From Acidobacteriota bacterium (GTDB lineage Bacteria; Acidobacteriota; Polarisedimenticolia; Gp22-AA2), in the NCBI GenBank assembly GCA_016177515.1, contig JACOUZ010000231.1:1-9322 (forward strand): a DNA stretch of 9,322 nt. Reading direction: 5' to 3'. The notes beneath the pieces are model-generated. The model saw only the letters and a program-made list of their open reading frames with translations. It was not told the origin of the DNA and made no database searches. Each line of letters opens with the position of its first letter. Position 1 is the first letter of the stretch. Position numbers and translations under genes: made by a program. Positions 6,400 through 9,322 of the stretch are shown piece after piece.

Positions 6400-6858
6400 A
6401 TGTTTTGCTCGGGCTGCGGCGACACCATGTCCTCCGTCAAGTACCTCACGGTCCCGGTGGACTCCTGCGGCTCCTGCGGCGGCACCTGGCTGGAGGAAGG
6501 CCGCCTCAAGTGGATCATCGAGATCGGCCCCAAGTCGCTCCCGACCGACCGCGTCAAGAAAATGATGGCCTTCAGCCGGGTCGCCCCGTCCTACCGGCTG
6601 GGGGACGACGAGACGCGCCGGATCGTCAAGTGCCCTTACTGCATCGGCATCATGCGCCCCGTCAATTATTCGGCGAATTCGGGCGTGGCCATCTACAAGT
6701 GCATCAACGACCACGGCGTGTGGGTCCCCAAGGACGGCATCGACCGGCTGGTGCTGTTCATCGACACCTGGGACCGTCTGCTGCGCGAGAACGGCCCCTA
6801 CTACGCCCACCTGGCCCAGCTCGAGCGCAAGCGCTTCCTCCGCAAGCTCACCCTCTGA
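6400..6858 (+). CDS. Small protein with two TFIIB-type zinc ribbons
   Basis: A 152-residue cytosolic protein with no signal peptide or membrane segment. ATG at 6400 is 8 bases after AGGAG (6387-6391). The first module is a complete zf-TFIIB-like ribbon: C3-x2-C6 and C23-x2-C26 followed by GGTWLEEGRL, matching the CxxCGGxWLDxGEL pattern of the family. The second is a degenerate copy: C78-x2-C81, then C101 within KCINDHGVW, where the fourth cysteine is D104 followed by H105. The downstream GVWVPKDGIDRL parallels the first module's GTWLEEGRLKWI, so the two look like an internal duplication. The C-terminus is a charged helix (AHLAQLERKRFLRKL). The biochemical role is unknown; zinc or nucleic-acid binding is a family-level guess. 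It lies 93 bases after comF with its own candidate promoter. Confidence 0.85.
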   Translation: MFCSGCGDTMSSVKYLTVPVDSCGSCGGTWLEEGRLKWIIEIGPKSLPTDRVKKMMAFSRVAPSYRLGDDETRRIVKCPYCIGIMRPVNYSANSGVAIYKCINDHGVWVPKDGIDRLVLFIDTWDRLLRENGPYYAHLAQLERKRFLRKLTL

Positions 6859-6980
6859 CGCCAACCGGGCGCTGAGCCACCTCCAGGCACAGGTGGAGGG
6901 GCGCAGCGCGGCGGGCCTCATGGCTCGCACGCGAAGGCTACCGGGTGCCCCTCGCGCGCGCATGGCGCGGCTCGAAATCG

Positions 6981-7010
6981 GCCCGCCGCGCGCTTCCCAG
7001 CGCGGTGGGC
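6981..7010 (+). repeat. Long inverted repeat (11-bp stem, 8-base loop)
   Basis: GCCCGCCGCGC (6981-6991) faces GCGCGGTGGGC (7000-7010) across the loop GCTTCCCA. All eleven positions pair, with one G-T wobble (6985 with 7006). It lies in the intergenic region, 122 bases after the zinc-ribbon stop. It could be a REP-like element, part of a small RNA, or chance in GC-rich DNA. Confidence 0.5.
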
Positions 7011-7033
7011 GGACGCGAGGCGAAGAGAGGGGA

Positions 7034-7052
7034 GGCGTCGCGCAGCGACGCC
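7034..7052 (+). repeat. Perfect 8-bp hairpin, REP-like
   Basis: GGCGTCGC (7034-7041), loop GCA, GCGACGCC (7045-7052), preceded by the purine-rich stretch GAAGAGAGGGGA. A short perfect GC palindrome next to a G-rich head resembles bacterial REP elements. Only one copy is visible in this window, so repeat status is untested. Confidence 0.5.
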
Positions 7053-7103
7053 GGACCCGTCCCCGGCGAGCGCAGGCCGCGCCGCCTCGCACGGGGTGGG
7101 CGT

Positions 7104-7132
7104 TTGACACTCCGGCGCTCCTGTCGTAGCAT
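7104..7132 (+). promoter_or_regulatory. Strong sigma70-type promoter for the cyclophilin gene
   Basis: TTGACA (7104-7109, perfect -35), 17-base spacer, TAGCAT (7127-7132, four of six). It is the best promoter match in the window. A start near 7139 gives a leader of roughly 107 bases before the ATG at 7246. Confidence 0.65.
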
Positions 7133-7140
7133 CTTACGGC

Positions 7141-7162
7141 CGCGCGGCCCTGTTGCCGCGCG
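7141..7162 (+). promoter_or_regulatory. GC-rich hairpin at the predicted 5' end of the cyclophilin mRNA
   Basis: CGCGCGGC (7141-7148), six-base loop CCTGTT, GCCGCGCG (7155-7162): a perfect 8-bp GC stem, followed by the T-rich TCGTTGTTTG. It overlaps a self-complementary 12-mer GGCCGCGCGGCC (7138-7149). It starts about at the predicted transcription start, so it could protect the 5' end from decay or act as a weak attenuator. The stem is seen in the sequence; its role is inference. Confidence 0.45.
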
Positions 7163-7245
7163 TCGTTGTTTGTAGGGCCACGCCGGGCGGCTCCTGCGAG
7201 GACTCCCCGGTCACCGAACAGGATGATGTGAGAGAGGTGCGAGAC

Positions 7246-8244
7246 ATGACTGCCTGTCCCCTTGTGTTGCGAATCGGTTCGGCCGCGCGGCGCGCCTGCG
7301 TTCTGGGCCCCCTGGCCCTGGCGATCGCTGGATCGCTCCCGGGCCTCCCTTCGCCGGCCTTCGGTGAGGACGGCCCGAAGCTCTACGTGCACCTGGAGAC
7401 TCCGGGACGTTTCCAGTATTCCGGCGATCCGGCGCAGGTCTCGATTCTCTTCAAGAACGAGGGGAATGCCCCGTGGGTGAACCCGGGAATCGACATCGAG
7501 GCCGGCTTGCTCGTGTTCGACAGCGAAGGGGCCAAGATCGACAAGGCGAAAGTCCCGCCGGCTTCCAGGGACGGCCAGCCGAAGGTCCTCGAGCCGAACG
7601 CCTTCTTCGGCAAGATCCTCAACCTGAGCCAGCACTTCCCCGGCATCACCGCCGTCGGCACCTACCGGATCACCTGGTCGGCGCCGAATATCCCCGAGCA
7701 GAGTCTCGCGACCCGCATCATCAAGAAGTACGACCCGGCGCACGACTACCAGGCGGTCGTCGAAACGGAGTTCGGCCGGATCGTCATCGAGTTCTACCGG
7801 GATCTGGCGCCGTTCCATACGAAGAACTTCATCGACCTCGTCAACCTGGACTTCTACGACGGCCTCCTGTTTCACCGCATCGTGAAGGGCGAGATGATCT
7901 TCGGCGGCTCGCCGACCGGCGACGAGCGGGGCTCTCCCGGCTACAACATGCCGCAGGAGCCGAACGGCCTCAAGGTCCTGCCCGGGGTCGTGGCCCAGGT
8001 GCGCAATTCTCAGACCGGCGCGGACGAGTCCGGCAGCATCTTCATGATCGCAGCCACCGCCCAGCCCGATCTGGACGGACGCGTGACGGTGTTCGGCCGC
8101 GTGGTCGAGGGCCTGGACACCGTCAAGGCCATCAGCAACGTGCCCACCACCGGGGGGCCGGCGCGCGCGGCCAGCCGTCCGATCAAGGACGTGACCCTGC
8201 GGAAGATCGAAATCCGGGAGAAGAAGGCCGCGAAGACCTCCTGA
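7246..8244 (+). CDS. Exported protein with N-terminal beta-sandwich-like region and divergent cyclophilin domain
   Basis: 332 residues. ATG at 7246 follows AGAGAGG; an in-frame GTG at 7153 falls in the leader hairpin and is rejected. Residues 1-40 form a Sec-type signal peptide (basic n-region to R16, hydrophobic core ACVLGPLALAIAG, cleavage probably after G40 in SPAFG). Residues about 45-160 are beta-rich and Ig-like (KLYVHLETPGRFQYSGDPAQ to VGTYRITWSAP). Residues 167-332 are a cyclophilin-type peptidyl-prolyl isomerase domain: VVETEFGRIVIEFYRDLAP, then FHRIVKGEMIFGGSPTGDER, then DLDGRVTVFGRVVEGLD. The catalytic arginine is kept (R211), but the other human CypA active-site residues are changed: F60 is E216, Q63 is F219, Q111 is I265, F113 is M267 and H126 is T. 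Isomerase activity is therefore doubtful, and a periplasmic chaperone or peptide-binding role is as likely. It is transcribed from its own promoter at 7104. Confidence 0.88.
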   Translation: MTACPLVLRIGSAARRACVLGPLALAIAGSLPGLPSPAFGEDGPKLYVHLETPGRFQYSGDPAQVSILFKNEGNAPWVNPGIDIEAGLLVFDSEGAKIDKAKVPPASRDGQPKVLEPNAFFGKILNLSQHFPGITAVGTYRITWSAPNIPEQSLATRIIKKYDPAHDYQAVVETEFGRIVIEFYRDLAPFHTKNFIDLVNLDFYDGLLFHRIVKGEMIFGGSPTGDERGSPGYNMPQEPNGLKVLPGVVAQVRNSQTGADESGSIFMIAATAQPDLDGRVTVFGRVVEGLDTVKAISNVPTTGGPARAASRPIKDVTLRKIEIREKKAAKTS

Positions 8245-8267
8245 CCCGGGCGGATTCCGAATCGAAC

Positions 8268-8297
8268 TTGAACGGCCGGCGAGCGGCGATCTAACAT
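8268..8297 (+). promoter_or_regulatory. Candidate sigma70-type promoter for the GWxTD gene
   Basis: TTGAAC (8268-8273), 18-base spacer, TAACAT (8292-8297), four of six matches in each box. The start would be near 8304, leaving about 24 bases of leader with GGAG at 8319-8322. The cyclophilin stop is 23 bases before the -35 box, so read-through is also possible. Confidence 0.45.
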
Positions 8298-8327
8298 AGC
8301 GGCAGCTCTGACATTTGCGGAGATGCT

Positions 8328-9322
8328 ATGCGCGGATCGTTGCCCGCGCTGGTCGCGGCGGGGCTGCTCACCGCCGCCGGGGGCGGTCCCCCGGGGCCGC
8401 TGCAGGCCGGGACGGGGGTGGAGAACAGGCGCCCCGCCGGCCAGACGGCCCGGAGGGGCGCCGACTACGATGCTCCGACCGGGCGCTGGAGGGAAGGGCC
8501 GGTCCGCTACCTTCTCGGCAAGGACGAGGACGACTCCTTCCGCTCCCTGAAGACGGACGAGGAACGATCCGAGTTCATCCGGACGTTCTGGGCCAGCCGC
8601 GACCCCGTCGCCTCCACCATCGAAAACGAATACCGCGCGCTGTTCTATTCCCGGGTGGCCGAGGCCGACCGCATTTTCACGGACTCCACCAAGCCCGGCT
8701 GGAAGACCGATCGCGGCAAGATTTACATCCTGCTCGGTCCTCCCGACGACTTCGAGCAGAAGCCGTTCCGGGATGAATTCGTGCCGGACGCCATCACCTG
8801 GACCTACCGCAACCGCGGCCGGGCCAGCATCGACTCCCTGCCGATCATCCGCTTCGTCAAGGATGCGACCGGGGAATACCACCTGTCCAGCCAGGTTCTG
8901 CTGAGCGGCTTCGAGACCCCCTTCGCAATCGCTTTCCAGATGCAGGCGATGCAGATGAAGAGCCTGCCGGAGCAGAGGAAGGTCCTCGACACGATCGTCG
9001 GCGCCCCCTCCCTGTTCGACACCAGCCCATTCCGGACGCACCGTGATTTCTTCCGCACCGGGGACGGCAGCACCTTCGCGGTCCTGACGCTGGGGGTGAA
9101 ATCAGGCCTCCTGACCGAGGAGGACCCGGACCCGCGGGAAGGAGACAAGGGCGCCGGCGCGGCGGGGAGGGTCTCCGATGCCGGCGCGCCGGCCGGCCCC
9201 GAACGCTACGAGGTCCTGGCGCGCCTCGTGGGCGAGCGCCCCGGCCTCCCGACGTACGACTTCGCCGGATCCGCCGGCCTGCGCGGCGGTGGGGACGCGG
9301 CCTGGCGCGATTCCGCCGGATA
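8328..9322 (+). CDS. Exported GWxTD-domain protein, 3'-truncated by window edge
   Basis: The frame is open from ATG 8328 to the end of the window with no stop (331 codons visible). GGAG at 8319-8322 is 5 bases before this ATG; the out-of-frame ATG at 8323 is too close to it. Residues 1-27 look like a signal peptide (MRGSLPALVAAGLLTAAG, cleavage perhaps after A27 in PLQA). Residues about 57-215 match the GWxTD domain: RYLLGKDEDDSFRSLKTDEE, FWASRDP, ENEYRALFYSRVAEADRIF, then the signature GWKTD at 124-128 followed by RGKIYILLGPPDD (129-141). After this come TWTYRN, VLLSGFETPFAIAFQMQAM and a low-complexity Asp/Gly/Ala stretch (EEDPDPREGDKGAGAAGR). The domain is common in Acidobacteriota and Bacteroidota exported proteins and its biochemical function is not established. 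It follows the cyclophilin gene by 83 bases; both products are exported, so a shared envelope role is possible. Confidence 0.88.
   Translation, partial: MRGSLPALVAAGLLTAAGGGPPGPLQAGTGVENRRPAGQTARRGADYDAPTGRWREGPVRYLLGKDEDDSFRSLKTDEERSEFIRTFWASRDPVASTIENEYRALFYSRVAEADRIFTDSTKPGWKTDRGKIYILLGPPDDFEQKPFRDEFVPDAITWTYRNRGRASIDSLPIIRFVKDATGEYHLSSQVLLSGFETPFAIAFQMQAMQMKSLPEQRKVLDTIVGAPSLFDTSPFRTHRDFFRTGDGSTFAVLTLGVKSGLLTEEDPDPREGDKGAGAAGRVSDAGAPAGPERYEVLARLVGERPGLPTYDFAGSAGLRGGGDAAWRDSAG

Larger units (their letters stand above)
6859..7245 (+). other. 387-base non-coding region with several inverted repeats and a promoter
   Basis: I find no credible gene here on either strand; the short open frames lack ribosome binding sites and recognisable products. 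The region holds, in order: two mutually exclusive 6-bp hairpins at 6877-6899, an 11-bp stem at 6981-7010, a perfect 8-bp stem at 7034-7052, a bulged stem at 7056-7095, a promoter at 7104-7132 and a GC hairpin at 7141-7162 in the leader of the next gene. None is followed by a clear T-run, so no firm terminator can be called for the zinc-ribbon gene. Confidence 0.6.

Noticed and set aside
6877..6899. Inverted repeats CCACCT/AGGTGG and CCTCCA/TGGAGG as terminator of the zinc-ribbon gene
   Set aside because: Two overlapping 6-bp alternatives with 8-base loops and no T-run; too weak to call a terminator.
6893..7129. Small forward frames in the intergenic region
   Set aside because: No ribosome binding sites, Arg-rich shadow composition, and they run through the hairpins and the promoter at 7104.
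8323..8550. ATG 8323 and its 75-codon frame as a gene
   Set aside because: Abuts GGAG with no spacing, is out of frame with the GWxTD sequence, and its product is Arg/Pro-rich without any domain.
1..9322. tRNA, rRNA, CRISPR, insertion sequence, prophage, toxin-antitoxin or defence genes
   Set aside because: Looked for on both strands; no tRNA-like cloverleaf, regularly spaced repeats, transposase, integrase or recognisable defence domain seen.

Overview
This is a GC-rich stretch of bacterial chromosome in which all ten supported genes lie on the plus strand. I see no mobile element, CRISPR array, tRNA or rRNA. The gene content suggests a diderm (outer-membrane) lineage, most plausibly Acidobacteriota or a neighbouring high-GC phylum. 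The reasons are a GWxTD-domain exported protein, a LapA/LapB-type membrane TPR protein, a DksA-family factor and a receiver-less sigma54 activator. The assignment is inference from family content, not from a marker gene.

Layout: (1) 1-791, the C-terminal two thirds of the ribosome-assembly GTPase Obg, cut by the window edge, overlapped by rsfS (about 781-1170), a ribosome silencing factor. (2) A sigma70-type promoter at 1167-1195, overlapping the rsfS stop, leads into a sigma54 enhancer-binding protein made only of AAA+ and Fis-HTH domains (1225-2181). (3) A tightly spaced run follows: a DksA/TraR zinc-finger protein (2222-2581), a LapA-LapB fusion (2609-3991), cofactor-independent phosphoglycerate mutase gpmI (4016-5593) and a ComF-family phosphoribosyltransferase (about 5623-6306). 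Gaps of 24-40 bases suggest co-transcription. (4) A small protein with two TFIIB-like zinc ribbons (6400-6858) has its own candidate promoter. (5) 6859-7245 is a 387-base non-coding region with several strong inverted repeats and the best promoter in the window (TTGACA-17-TAGCAT). (6) An exported protein joins a beta-rich N-terminal region to a divergent cyclophilin domain (7246-8244). (7) An exported GWxTD-domain protein begins at 8328 and runs off the right edge with no stop.

Functionally, the left half groups translation and stress physiology (Obg, RsfS, DksA-like) with envelope homeostasis (LapAB-like) and central metabolism (GpmI). The right half codes for two exported proteins, each behind its own promoter. 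Most of the window is ordinary core genome. I do not see a convincing undescribed multi-gene system. The items most worth a second look are the LapA-LapB fusion, two single-residue departures from otherwise invariant NTPase motifs (Obg G4 and activator Walker B), the possible ATC start of rsfS, the active-site-degenerate cyclophilin, and the structured intergenic region with a GC hairpin at the predicted mRNA 5' end.
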